DNA from: Parapristionchus giblindavisi
Taxonomy: Eukaryota; Nematoda; Chromadorea; Rhabditida; Diplogasteridae
Length of the DNA: 64,000 nt
Direction: 5' to 3'
Assembly: GCA_943737045.1 (NCBI GenBank)
Contig: CALSFV010000220.1
Span: 744,001-808,000, forward strand
A program made the position numbers and the translations under genes. Shown piece by piece: positions 1-11,979 of this stretch (positions within the stretch are counted from its first letter, which is position 1; each line of letters begins with the position of its first letter). The notes under the pieces are model-generated. The model saw nothing but the letters and a program-made list of their open reading frames with translations. It did no database searches and was not told the DNA's origin.

Positions 1-1106
1 GAATTCCGCGGAATGTCAAGGAGAATGCACCTGCATCATTGCTAGGTCGACATTTTAGTTAGTATTTTTGTAAATCGTTTTTATTGATTAGTTTTCTTAA
101 AAATATAGAAGCCGAAATTTTACAATAGCTTATTCGATAGATCCCGACCAGAGCTTTTCAATGGTATGCTGAACCTATACTTTATTTAAGTGCGCTCGAA
201 AGATATGATCATTTCAAGTTTTTTTTTGATTGGGAAATTCGTGTAGTTTCATACACAAACCATCCAGATTGGTTGGTGAGCTGACCTATCAACCTTCACA
301 ACAAGTGACTGGGTAGTCTAGTGGCTAAGGTGTCAGCATTTACTTTTGACTGTCAGGGGTTCGATCCTCCTTGCAGCAGATATCTTTTGTTGATTTTATT
401 TTTGTCGAAATATCTTGCTGTGATTATGAAAATCAGAAAAGAGAACACCCTTGAACTTATCAGTAAGTGTAAACTTTAACACGATGAGGAATAGAAGAAT
501 TGTGTATGAATCGGAGATTAGACGATGACGTCATCAAGGAGGAGGGAAAGGATGAGGAGGATAAGGACATAGAGATTCTAGGACAATACGAAGATCTTTA
601 GGATGGTAGTCGAGGAAGAATGTGATGAAATATTCCTGTGAATTTGAAGTCTCGTTGTTGTCATATTGTAATTTGTCTTAATGGCGATTAATATTCATCG
701 ATAGCTTATGATTCGTGATTTGAATTATAGAAATTAATATTCCAAAGTTCTCAAAATAACTTAAATATTTATGTACTAGAACAACAGTGAAACTAATTCA
801 AAAGGGCGAATTGGTCACACGAGGTATAAGAGTGGGTAGATCACTGGCTGCGCCGCTCTCCTCTCGTGCGATCGCACTCAATTAAAACCTTAAAATGGTC
901 ATAACTTTCGAGCGCACTTAAATAAAGTATAAGTTCAGCATACCATTGAAAAGCTCTGGTCGAGATCTATCGATTAAGCTATTGCAAAATTTCGGCTTCT
1001 ATATTTTTAAGAAAACTAATCAATAAAAACGATTTACAAAAATACTAATTAAAATATCGACCTGGCAATGATGCAGGCGTATACTCCTTGACATTGCGGG
1101 AAATTC
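1..1106. mobile_element. Foldback element A, truncated at left by the window edge
   Basis: Bases 1-202 are repeated in inverted orientation at about 905-1106 with a few mismatches and small indels, enclosing roughly 700 bp of unrelated sequence. The arm is still matching at base 1, so the element continues beyond the window on the left and probably beyond 1106 on the right; its true ends and target duplication cannot be seen. No transposase reading frame lies between the arms. A tRNA-like module sits just inside the left arm. This is best read as a non-autonomous foldback or MITE-like DNA element. Confidence 0.75.
307..378 (+). repeat. tRNA-like module inside element A
   Basis: TAGTCTAGTGG at 314 resembles a pol III A box and GGTTCGATCCT at 358 resembles a B box. 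The 44 nt between their starts is tRNA spacing (43 in the true tRNA-Glu at 13913). The A-box side resembles tRNA-Glu/Asp. I could not pair a 7-bp acceptor stem, so this is a SINE-head-like relic and not a functional tRNA. Confidence 0.6.
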
Positions 1107-1963
1107 TTCTGTTGACGACTCGATACCAAAACCAGACCCCTAAGAGCTATAGAGCTCCAAAGTCGGCCGATTTCGCCGTCCAAAAATTTTGACGACGTCT
1201 CTCGGCGTTGAAAATGAAGATATGCAAAAAAGCTCGACGGTACCTTCTTAGGGACCATATGGACTACCAAAAAATGATGTCTGCTCGTTTTCGATTTTTT
1301 CAATGTGCCACCGTTTATTCGAACCTTACGCGACACGCGTGATATTCATGCTGAACATAAGATTTTCCACGATTAGTCATGGAAACAACAAACTATAATG
1401 TTTTTAATTTCATTTTTAACGGCTACCGTAATTAAATTTTGGGAGCCACTCTCAGTGGCTCCCAAAATGCCTCATTATAAAAATCTGTTTTGTCTGTTTT
1501 TTCTCTCTCTCAAAATCAAATAAAATCAACAAAAAAAACTTCACTTTTCCATAATTAAAAAAGCCCCCGATTGAACTCGATGAGTTTTTCTCGTTATGTG
1601 CATAGAGATGCTAATAAATACATTCGTGTAAAATACTCGTAGTTCTCTTAAAATGTGCGTCTACTAGGTAATATTAATCGAGATGTATGCGATGTGTATA
1701 TCTAATGGATTTGAAAAATGGTTATGTCCCAAATATAGTGAAAAAATTGCTTACAGCTAAAAGGGAAGGTATCAGGTCAACTAGGCCTTTTGAGATGGTT
1801 TTTTCCCCATTGCTAGAATCAGATTTCAAAGCTGATCACGAATCCATTTTGAAAAGTGGAAAGCTAAGATTTTTGATTTTTTTGTATATCTTTTAAAAAG
1901 TGCAGCAAAAGAATTTTTCCGAGAGAGCATTGAACTCCAAATTATACACAAACATCTTATCCA
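1107..1963. other. Spacer with no supported gene
   Basis: Contains the hairpin described separately and AT-rich sequence. A 69-codon plus-strand frame at 1687-1896 has no splice signals or recognisable motif and was not accepted. Confidence 0.6.
1437..1467. other. Perfect 14-bp hairpin with 3-nt loop
   Basis: TTTTGGGAGCCACT is followed by CTC and then its exact reverse complement. The stem is half GC. It sits about 330 bp right of the visible arm of element A and could mark that element's end. It is not followed by a T-run, so a pol III terminator is unlikely. Confidence 0.8.
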
Positions 1964-2375
1964 CTACACTACTAGATCGCTAAGATACATGTCAAGAAAT
2001 GAGTTCTCGACACTCTGCTGGTGGTTTGTGTAGAAAACATCATACGCTTTAACAATTTCTTGAAGCTCTTTTCGATTGGGCAACTTTTCAAAATGATTCG
2101 CAATCATCACTGAAAACTGATTCTAGCCCTGCTATTGCTACCTCTTACCTGATATCGTTCCCGTGTACACTCCTCCCTTAAAATAGAAACTTTCTTACCA
2201 TGATGTCGGCAGCGGTTTCCTTGATGTCCATGATGGCATCCATGTCATCGGGAAACGTGTTATTCGTCACATTGGGTATCTCGCAAAAGGTGATCGTGAG
2301 TAGGCCCATGATACCACTGAAGAAATCATTATTGATCGAGTCTGACGTGACTGTCCCCGTCGTGGTCGATGTCAT
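1964..2375 (-). CDS. Small protein of unknown function, three exons
   Basis: Proposed exons are 2375-2199, 2176-2149 and 2109-1964, giving 116 residues. The last two are well supported: the donor CAG|GTAAGA and acceptor TTTTCAG join in phase, and the joined frame (with VMIANHFEKL and KELQEIVKAYDVF) has ordinary protein composition before a TAG stop. The first junction is odd: the frame is kept only by removing 22 nt that begin GTAAGA and end TTTTAAG. That is either an extremely short intron, a frameshift in a decaying gene, or a wrong model. The start at 2375 is the first good ATG. An upstream membrane-protein fragment on the same strand stops 108 nt away, which would suit a nematode operon. 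Function unknown. Confidence 0.4.
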
Positions 2376-2483
2376 TGGAGGGCAGGGGGGACTTTGGACG
2401 AACAAAGGACTTGGGCGACTTAAAGCACGGATATATGTATATGTTTGTCGGAAACATGGGAAGAGCTCAAGAAGCACAAACAT

Positions 2484-2765
2484 CTACGACGCCGCCCCAA
2501 TCGAGAGAGTCCCACGAAATATGAGGATCATGTATCCATCCAGATATCCTAGTACTACATTGACCATTGCTATCGAGAATGGAATATTGTTGTCAATGCG
2601 AACGGCTGAGGGTCAATGAATGGATTCAATTGAAAGTCATTCACGTTGAGTTTAGTATGACACCAAGATAAAATTGGAGGTTAATGAAGAACAGCAATAA
2701 ACCGAATATCGCGAGTTGCCCTTTTGTAAAAAAAAATCCCCGGACAATCAAAGTTTCCTTTCGAC
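2484..2765 (-). CDS. C-terminal part of a putative multi-pass membrane protein
   Basis: Two minus-strand exons, about 2765-2664 and 2605-2484, join in phase across a 58-nt intron (donor GTGTCA, acceptor CCCTCAG). The product has a hydrophobic helix (GQLAIFGLLLFFINLQFYL), a short polar loop and a second helix (SIAMVNVVLGYLDGYMILIF), ending at TAG. The 5' end is unresolved. A short possible first exon with ATG at 2873 and donor GTAAGT at 2856 does not join in the required phase. A 46-codon frame further upstream, near 3035-2900, might belong to it. The family was not recognised. Confidence 0.35.
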
Positions 2766-3889
2766 AGTTTAAAAAAATGTCTTGTTCTAATTTCTTTTTT
2801 TGTATCGTCAGTGTTGAATATTGTAGGAATTGCATCAAGCGCATATTAATACTTACTTTTTGTCCTTCGGCATACTAGGAATATTGCAAGACTAGGAGAG
2901 TAACCTATTCCGATCCAAGAACAGTTTCAGTCTTTTGCTCTTTTTCTCTAATAACTTCCCTATTCGGGGGCGAATAACCCACGAGATAGATGGTAGCTAA
3001 TATTCTAGGACGCGACGTAAGAACAACGTCAGATGTTTCAGACATCTACCCGGTGGTATGAAAATGACGCTTTACTAGAAAAAATATAATAGAAAAAAGG
3101 CAATGGATCTTTGGGTAATTACAAACATGAAATAGGCACGATCACATAACATTTTCTGTGGCCAATTAAATTTCTCTAAAGATGAATGTAATTTGGGGTA
3201 AAACAACTCACCAGCTATGGAACCTATCGCAGCTGCTCATTGATACATTCAAGATATTTATGTAGTATTTACTCAAAATGAAAAACCAAAACTCGTACCA
3301 ACTACTAGGTCCGCCCCTTTCTTATCGGGTTGAACCACTACTCTCATCTGTCCTCAAACTTTGTCTTTGTCAGTCTCTTCGATCTCTTCCACTTCCAAGC
3401 CTCTCTATACCTCTGCATGTGGTGTTCATTTAGTGAATGAAGCAGCGATAGAGGGCACAAAACTGATTAGTCCTCTTCCAATCTCCTCTCCCTTCTATCT
3501 CTCTCTTTCTCCCTTTCCTGCCTGACAGGAGGAGTACACCGGAAGTGACTAGAGAACAAGATGATTCTGGAGACAATGAGAGATACAGCGAAGAATTGGA
3601 AATAATTACAAATAAATATAAGGATAGAGTGAATCGGAAAGATTACGGATTCAGTCAGAGTCAACTGAAATTTCAGCAAGTTTTGGTTATGATAACCTAG
3701 GACACAAAGAAAAACTGTATGAAAAGGAAGGAGTAAACCGCCACTGTTTTGAAATCTACGTTGGTCAATCCTTTCAATTCTTTGCAATCGACCGCATTTA
3801 CATGTAAACGCCCATGAATAGTGTTAAACGGACCAAATAGAATGACCCACGCCTACACGTGATATATGATGGTTAGGGGAGGAAGAAGA

Positions 3890-3916
3890 AGAAGAAGAAG
3901 AACAAGAAGAAGAAGT
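3890..3916 (+). repeat. (GAA)n microsatellite
   Basis: Trinucleotide GAA run with one interruption, in an AG-rich flank. Confidence 0.85.
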
Positions 3917-6528
3917 AGGAAGCTCCGTGAAAAATGGATCTAGTTAGGAAAATTAAGGATAGTGATGAGCCCGCACGCTGTATATATTAAGAGAGATCAT
4001 TATAAGAAGGATCATCATCATATTTATTCGCTTCTGCAGTCCATCTCCTTCCCTGACACTCCTTCCTGTCCCTCCTCTCAACCACCTCCCCACCCCTAGG
4101 TCTCCTCTTTCTTTCATCCGGTCACTCAATGCAATCCGGCAATGACCACTCAACTCTTGTATATATCATGTGTATGTGTGTGAAGACAATGCAAATGAAA
4201 TGAAGTAGGGGGTGGGGCCTTTTTGTTTGCGTGCCCACTCCATGAATAAGCACCCTCTACACTATCGTAATCCACTCATCCCATATTATTATAAGATTAT
4301 AAAATGATAATATTGTGTAATAATATTATCTTACCATGGTACAGGTAGTTATCATGAGTACACAACAAGAGTGGAAATGAAAATAGATGGAGAACCATTT
4401 TAAACTTTAATAGCAGTAATGAAAGAGTCACGACCCGTTTCAACATTCATTTGTTTCCTTTGTTGAGCTAAAGGAGTATTCAATTAAGAACATTTATGCT
4501 AAAGGTCTCCTTCATAGGTATGCGATCATCTATTGTTAATTTAATCTTAATACCACGTTGTGCCCTAACGTATTTCATTTAAAGTTCATTCAAAACATGT
4601 GCTCGCTCATGAGACCATCGATCATAATATTGTCTTTAATATCCGAAAAATATGTAAGCTAATATATAATATCCTAGTAATTCGAATTTCGTGAATCTTT
4701 GGTGTTTGGTTAATACATTATTAATGTATTGCGATATTTGAAACGCAACGGTGAAGTATGGTCTATGACCATAATTCTGATAATTGTTGTTATCTTTTCA
4801 ATGCTTTTACTATATTATCTTCGCAACATATAACTCATGAAAGGGTATGTGTGAATGAACCGTAAAACAATTGTGAGTAGCGGTTGTCTGCACTTTTTTT
4901 GTTTATAATAAAAATGTTCATCATTTATTCAGCGCTGTCACGTTGTTCAAACCATCTGCAGCACTTACTAATGACGCACTACACTTTGATCCAATAGAAT
5001 GTTCTCTACCTACACCTATACTACAAATGCTGGAACGTTGATAATAGATATCCGCATCAGCTCATTCTTTTGAAAAAAACTTTAACTATCTTCAGAACAC
5101 AGCGTTCTCATGACTTTCAAAGCAAGAACGACCGCTCAACATACAAACTCTCTCGAATACAATGGTCTCTCCTTCGTCTTGCTTTGGAAGAAAAATGGCT
5201 TGGGCCAGAATACTGTGAGAACTGAATATTTTTTCAATAGGTTCGCAACAGCTGACATCACATAATATTGATTGATACTTGATCATCTAGAAATTCTCCA
5301 ATGAATCGAGTTTCCATTGATTATTTACTAATTGGGACTTTCTCTCTGCTTTTTCCCCAATCTCAATATTTTCTTTTGCCCGCCTAATTACATATTCGAT
5401 TCGTCCACTCCCACGATTAACACTATACATTAAGATATTAGCTTTTAAGCAGCACAGAGAATTCAGAGTATCGACCAAGGAAAAATACTACGAAATTATT
5501 TGATATTTTGTCGTAGCAAAGTATAGAATCAAAACGAGTTTAAAGCACGAGTTCTCACTATTGTTTATTATTGTTATTATTAAGAAACATCACAAGGCAG
5601 CTGATATCAACTTACTAAGCGAAAATACAAAACAAGCAAAACACAAAACATGAAAAGTTCATAGTGAGAAAAGTTCTCAGTAGAATACACGAATTTCCTG
5701 CTTCATTTATATTTCTTAAAGAAATGAGTATTAGATGAATCTACCGCGTTGAGTATTAACTATATTGAGACAAGAGTTTTGAACATATGCATAGGCCACA
5801 GTCGAAGGTTAAGCTCAACACAGAATAGTCATGCACTCTGAGCAGAGAACAGACGATGATGATGTCCTGGCGAGGAAGAATTGGAATGAAATTGCAGAAG
5901 AAGTTAGAGATTGGAGAATGATAGAATGATGGAGACAAAGATTTGAAGAGAGTTTAAGCAAAGAAAGTGATAGAATGAAACAGTGAGAGGGTAAGAGAGA
6001 AGGAACCAAGCGGTAGAGTCAAAGGGCGTGAAAGAGAGATAAGGCAATGTGACTCCGAAGGTTTCGAGGACCACGAGATGGCAATATATCTGCATTGAGA
6101 GTGCCCAATATGACATGACATCAGCCAAATGAGAATCGAAATGGAGGAGGGGGACACTGAATGACGGAGAAGCAAACACTGGGCCTTGATGAACCTGAGA
6201 AGTGTTTCGGAGGTGCGGCAAGAAACAGTGAGTACTTCTCAACTAGTTGAGCTACGTGCGCATGCTTATAAAGTAATAGGAACTTGAAATAGAGATTTGT
6301 TTCTTGCTAAAGACGACTGATATGATTCGAATTTAAGAGAACGTGACCCAATTCTCTGAATTTGACGCAGGATTTCTTTGTTTATCGCCGTTAAAAATAC
6401 ATAGCCAAGCTAGAAGAGACCGTTGACAATGACATTAAATTAATGAATAAATACGACTGCCCTCTGAAAAATGCGCGTATGTGAGCAAATACGGTGAAGC
6501 ATTTCGACCCATTGATCATATTAAGTGT

Positions 6529-6532
<4 letters not shown>

Positions 6533-6582
<50 letters not shown>
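6533..6582 (+). repeat. (GA)25 microsatellite
   Basis: Uninterrupted GA dinucleotide run of about 50 bp. Confidence 0.95.
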
Positions 6583-6586
<4 letters not shown>

Positions 6587-6810
6587 AGCGAGAGGGTAGA
6601 TAGAGACAAACGGCCAGATACTGGATCAAATATATACATTTCATGAAGATATAAAGATAAATTAGCATGATGTTCAAAGTCTATAAAAATCAAGAAAAAA
6701 TAAATTAATTAGGTCAAATTTCGCATATTTTGCAGGTTTATAAACTATTAAAATACTACATTAGAAAAAACATTTTCGATAGTGAAAAATTGATTATTTT
6801 GTACTCCTAA

Positions 6811-6821
6811 GGGGGGGGGGG
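6811..6821 (+). repeat. G11 homopolymer tract
   Basis: Eleven consecutive G followed by TGAAT. G-tracts of this size can form quadruplexes and are unstable in nematodes lacking the DOG-1 helicase (established for C. elegans). Confidence 0.9.
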
Positions 6822-9800
6822 TGAATTTTGAAAGAACCGAATTGATGTTAAGTTCGAGAAAGTGGAACTATGAAAGATGACTATCATGGGAAAAGAAGAT
6901 AGAGGTGAGAAGTAGAGAAAGAGAAAGAGAGGTAGAGGGTGAGCAAGAGGGTATTCATATAAGGAAATTCTCGACGTATGGTTTGAATAGTTTGTTAAAG
7001 GGCTATAAGTTATGATCAGCGACTAAGGCAAACGGAGAGGTCTAACACCTCCACGAGAGAGAAGAGTGAAGGGGAGGAAGTGAGATGATGAGCGGTACAA
7101 GTGGAGGAAAAGGCGAGATTTTATTATGTATTTGATAGTGGGATTCCACGGCTATTACAGGGCCGTAACAGTGCATTTGGTGAGGAAATTGAAGTCCAAA
7201 GTATCGTTTGGACCATTGATCAGTGATCGCAAATCAGAATATGGACTATTCACGTCGCAAAATTTAAGAGGGTCAACTGAACAGGCTTCCAACAATAAAT
7301 AAGTTAAGGAATCAATTCTATAATATTCTTGAATAACATGTTATATATAAGCAATTATTACTTTTTCATAAACCACATATGTATATAACAAGATAAGTAG
7401 AGAATAGAGGGAACTTTCGAATGAATGGATGAAAGGAGCACGTCGTATATCGTTTACTGATTTCACTGATAAGAGGTCGTATAAGTGGTCTTTTCCCGCT
7501 AAGGTCATGCTAATGATAATAACAATCCTTCAAGTTATCGAATCATAAAATTAATATACAAGTTGTACAGTTGTTGGGGTCCAGAGTCAAGGAAAATCGT
7601 TGAGGAATAATAGTGTGGGCAAATTCCGAATAAAAAATTACGAAAACAATAAGGGACTCTCGAAAAAATGCCTGAAAGAACGACCAGGGAGCGTCTGATT
7701 TCATGCCAATTCTGAGAATATGACGAGAACAATAGAGTTTGGTCCGCAAACCTGGTGGGAGGATAATGCGATTTTCTTTTTTATAGATCGTTATTAATGC
7801 AAAAGGTCCGGAATGTGGTGAAAAGTGAACAAGTAGGGTTGCTAAAGGAAGAAGAAGGCTTGAGAAGGTCAGCAGTATGAACAAAGGCAGCAGGAAGCGT
7901 TTTTTATTAGCATCGGTAATGTTTCGTTGCTCAATCTCTGCGCTCTGGCACCATTCGCCTACTATCCACTACTCATGATGGACTCTCGCTCAAGAGCGCA
8001 AGGGCTATATCTGATTATGTAAGACACGAGAGAGTTGTAGAGTTGCAATGGATTGAATTATGTTGCAAAAGCCACGAATGACGATAGTAGCATATTCTCC
8101 ACTCGAGTGAATAAAGAGACAAAAAACAAGAGTCTCAAGGACTCAATAATTGATGCCAGTTCAACCCTTTTCTAGCCCACAATATTGATCTCGAATAGAG
8201 TATCTTATAGACATTATTAGTGCATATAGAGTAGTCCAAAGAAAAACTAAAAATAAGATATTTAAAGAATGACTATTATAGTCCTCTTAATTACTCTGTC
8301 TACCAAATAAATTATTCTCATACTATAAACAATACTTACTATGTCTAGTAGACAATTGATGTGGATCTAAATATAATGTTCACCAGACTACACGTGAACG
8401 ACATCCTGGCATGATTAGGAGTAACATATGGAATACTGTGCATCTAATTACTACATATGTTCAATACGCAACGTTATCTCATTGGCCGAGTCCGAGAAAA
8501 AGGAAGTGCCATGAGAAACACTTCTCATCATTTTATCTCATTTTATGGACGACTCGCCACCTACGTCTCACTACATCGTTGTTTACATTCACGACTTATT
8601 ATTTGTGAAATAAATAACTATATTTATATATAAAGAATAGCGCTCTTGATATGACCACGAGACCTCTTCTAGGATGGACAATATCTCTCTTCTCAAGTGG
8701 TGAAATGAGAAAGAGGTATATATCTATCTATATCTAAGGAAATGGAGGCAAGAAAGGGCACACACACATTTTGAGTCAAGTGTGTGGCTATATATTTGTG
8801 GAAGAGGTCCTATGAGGAGATGAAACGTTGAAGCTGTGGTGTGTGTTACTATATTTGAGGGGTGAGATCTCGTCGTCAAGATTTCAAATTGAACTTTAAA
8901 TTATCCTTAGGCCCCTTAGTCGTCATCGCAAGTCAGCTGAGAAGATATTGCAAAATGGAAATTGACGATCAACGACCAAAACATCAGGGTAGCAGCAAAA
9001 CACGTGGAAACAATTATAGAGGTCACGGCAGACATACGATTTTTTTTCATAAAATAATACGTATTATGAAATGGGTTATTTCTCGAGTTTAATCTACAGG
9101 TGAATCTGACTTCTGCCTAGAAAACACGAGACCACTTGCTGATATTTTTTGCCATCGGCTAAAATATAATGTTTACATGAAAGCGAAATTAACAACAACG
9201 AATTTCTGTGATACATTTTGCGTACAAATTCTTTCACGTGACACTATCAGCTATGTGAACCATAAAAAGTTAATGGCACGCAATGCAATATTCAATGATT
9301 TTCAATGATGCAATGAATTTTCAGTGATCTCAGCTTACCAAACTTCATGCAGAATAGGCCTGTCACCATATTGCCTGTATTATGCCATGAATGTCCAATC
9401 AAGGCAAAAAATCCTTACTTTCACCATAACTGTGCAATAAAACAACTAGGAGAATGCGCAAGCAATTTCGAGAAAACCGCGAATTAATAAACATCGGTGT
9501 GTGTCTGTTCAAATAATAATTATAAGCGGAATTTCGAGACTGGTACCACCTCCCAAGAATACAATTTATTTATAATTACACTCGAAGTTTCACTACTACA
9601 TCTTGCGAAGGAAATTACTAACAAATGAAGAAAAAAAAAGATTCTGCGGCTCGCTACTTCGAAAGTCGGGCAATGGTAGGAGAGTAAAAAGGGGGACGGG
9701 ATTAAGTTAGAAGAATTACGACCTTAGACATTTACCCCCTTCCTTAAAGATCAGAAATCAGGGGCGGGAGTGGAAGAAGTAGATGAAGAGGACAAAATGT

Positions 9801-10122
9801 AAGCGAACAAGCGGGATTGGCAGAGGTGAAATTCGAGATATATTTTATTCCTGGAAGACATAGAAGAGAAAGAACCGACATAGTTGTTCAGTGGTCCTCA
9901 CCGAGTTATGTCTGTTGTTTTTTTATAAAATAAAACTCCCATAAAAATGAAAGTATTGGAGCAAAACTGTCGATTTTTACAACCTTTCTATTTTGGCTAT
10001 TATCGCAAGCAAACACGGTTCTTTATCACAGTACACATATTTGGATATCAATAGAAAATATAAAAAAATAGAAATTATAAAAGTCTTTTTTTCCGTCTAG
10101 TTTCGCGGCATTTGAAGAACGA

Positions 10123-10332
10123 TCAAAGAGATTGTTGCGTTGTGCAAAGAGACAATTCGACTTCTTCATTTCTGGAATGAGATGAAGAGGAAGAAGAGAC
10201 ATCAAAGAGTATGGCTTCTTCTTCTTCTGTAGACTCTACTGCAATTTCCGCGTCATCCTCACACTCCATACGTAATTGAGGCAGCGATAGAGGAAAGCGG
10301 GATGAGTACGAGAAATCGTCATTGTTGCACGG
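10123..10332 (-). CDS. Probable terminal exon of an unidentified acidic protein
   Basis: The minus strand stays open from an AG at 10333 to TGA at 10123. It encodes about 69 residues rich in Asp, Glu and Ser, with a Glu-rich block and six consecutive Ser near the middle. An internal ATG at 10269 would alone give 48 residues. The composition is protein-like, but I could not find the upstream exons, and in this frame a TGA sits just above the proposed acceptor. Function unknown. Confidence 0.3.
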   Translation of the reverse strand, partial: PCNNDDFSYSSRFPLSLPQLRMECEDDAEIAVESTEEEEAILFDVSSSSSSHSRNEEVELSLCTTQQSL

Positions 10333-11616
10333 ATCTGGTCACGAAGCCATTCAATGACATATGACTATTAACACATCCAATAATATTATAACATATTCTT
10401 TTAATAAATGATACGTGCGAAAAGCTGGAGTATCTGCATGAAATCAAATAAATGTGAATATGAGCAAGCAAAAAATGTGGCCCTAGGAGGAAAAATGGCG
10501 AGGGCGAAGACTAAAAACGCGGGGGAGTCGGAAGTGAGGGAGAGAGTGTGGGGAGTGTAGGAGGTCATCACATTTCTGCATCCTTGTCTACAGTTACTGC
10601 AATATATTCGGCAAACAAACACGTATATTATGAGTTGTTTCTCGAAAAATTGGATGATTACAAATGATTTATATCGTTTTGCAGTTCACGACTGCTCATG
10701 GACCATTGTGTTTACGTAATTATTATACAAACCCCGAAAGATATTTGTATCTGATAATTGCAAGAATAATTATGAACGAAAAATAAGCATAAGAAAATAA
10801 GCATGGTGTGAGCATAAGAAAAAATGCACTGCACATCAAATACGTAGATATGCATGTTGCCAAATACCGTAATCGCACTACGAAATATTTTCGAATTTTT
10901 GTTTCTAGAATCATAAAATTTTCAACACTTACGGACACTCTTTCTGGATTTCATTGTTTTCCAAATGTCTGTTTACGTGGGATATTCGATAAAATATGCA
11001 AATTAAACAAAAAATCGTTGAAAAAGAAAGTTTTGGAAAAACGTGAAAAATAAATCTACGATAAACTGCATTGGTGAAAGTACTTATGTAAATAAAATCA
11101 TGATCTATCTAACAATTGTAAGATTGTAAGATGCGGCTTTGAAATATATAGACTCCGAAAAAGAAATTTTCTTGTCTGATCTCTTTAATCTTGTTGCTTA
11201 TCAAAAATTTACATCTGTTGTGTATTTTTTTCGAAAAATCAAGAACATTAGATTATTTCCTTCTGCAGTCTTTTATGTCTACATCTGCAGTCTTGTGCAC
11301 AAGCAATCACGCATTAGTATTAATGTTATTTATATTATTGTTGTTCAAGCATTTCATAAAATTACAAAGAAACACGACTGCTAAAGCATCGACATGTGTG
11401 GCACGGCATTTAAGTACAAAGGAGAGTACCCTGGATATTTGTCTGTTTTTTTTCGGGAGGAATGCAAATCGTCGGTTGATACTGTATTAAAGAGTAGATT
11501 CTTTTGAAGATATTCAAGACGGAAACAATGGTATTTCGTAGAGAAAACAAGACCAGATTCGAGTGGGTGGGTCGTACATGTTATTGAATGATTATGTAGT
11601 AGATATATTTGATAGC
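10333..11616. other. AT-rich spacer, nothing assignable
   Basis: Contains a short direct repeat of ATAAGCATAAGAAA near 10,785-10,825. Several 70-100 codon frames without splice context or motifs are judged to be chance. Confidence 0.5.
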
Positions 11617-11941
11617 CTATTCTTTCTTTGCTCTTTTGGAATTATGTTCATCATCCTCATCGTCCGAGCGTTCCTTAGTACCCTCTTCTTCTTCTTCTTC
11701 TTCTTCTTCTTCTTCTTCTTCTTCCTCATCATCCTCATATTCTCCTTTCTTGCTCTTCTCCTCTTCCTCCTTCATCTTGTTGAAGTATCTCTTATTGGCC
11801 TCGATGATCAACTGAAATTATTTCGAAGATTATATTTTGATCTTTTGATCTCTGGGATTTTATTTTATTTTGAAATTCGCTGCTCTAGCACTCTATTAAA
11901 TTCACTAATTCAACCGGCAATTCAGAGTGACGGCATTATTA

Positions 11942-11979
<38 letters not shown>

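Larger units (their letters stand above)
2874..10122. other. Long gene-poor GA/CT-rich region
   Basis: No convincing coding exon was found over 7.2 kb. A weak candidate is a hydrophobic minus-strand frame at 3675-3470, preceded by AATTTCAG. The stretch is rich in simple GA, GAA and AT tracts and in AG-rich runs (for example 6,900-7,100). Minus-strand frames at 5904-6242 and 7543-7884 look like chance products of pyrimidine-rich DNA. Confidence 0.5.

Noticed and set aside
1687..1896. 69-codon plus-strand frame with moderately protein-like composition
   Set aside because: No splice signals, no neighbouring exon and no motif.
5904..6242. 112-codon minus-strand frame
   Set aside because: Pyrimidine-rich, no splice context or recognisable domain; expected by chance in AG-rich DNA.
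7543..7884. 113-codon minus-strand frame with a hydrophobic N-terminus
   Set aside because: Could pass for a secreted protein, but it overlaps another open frame and has an unusual composition and no family resemblance.
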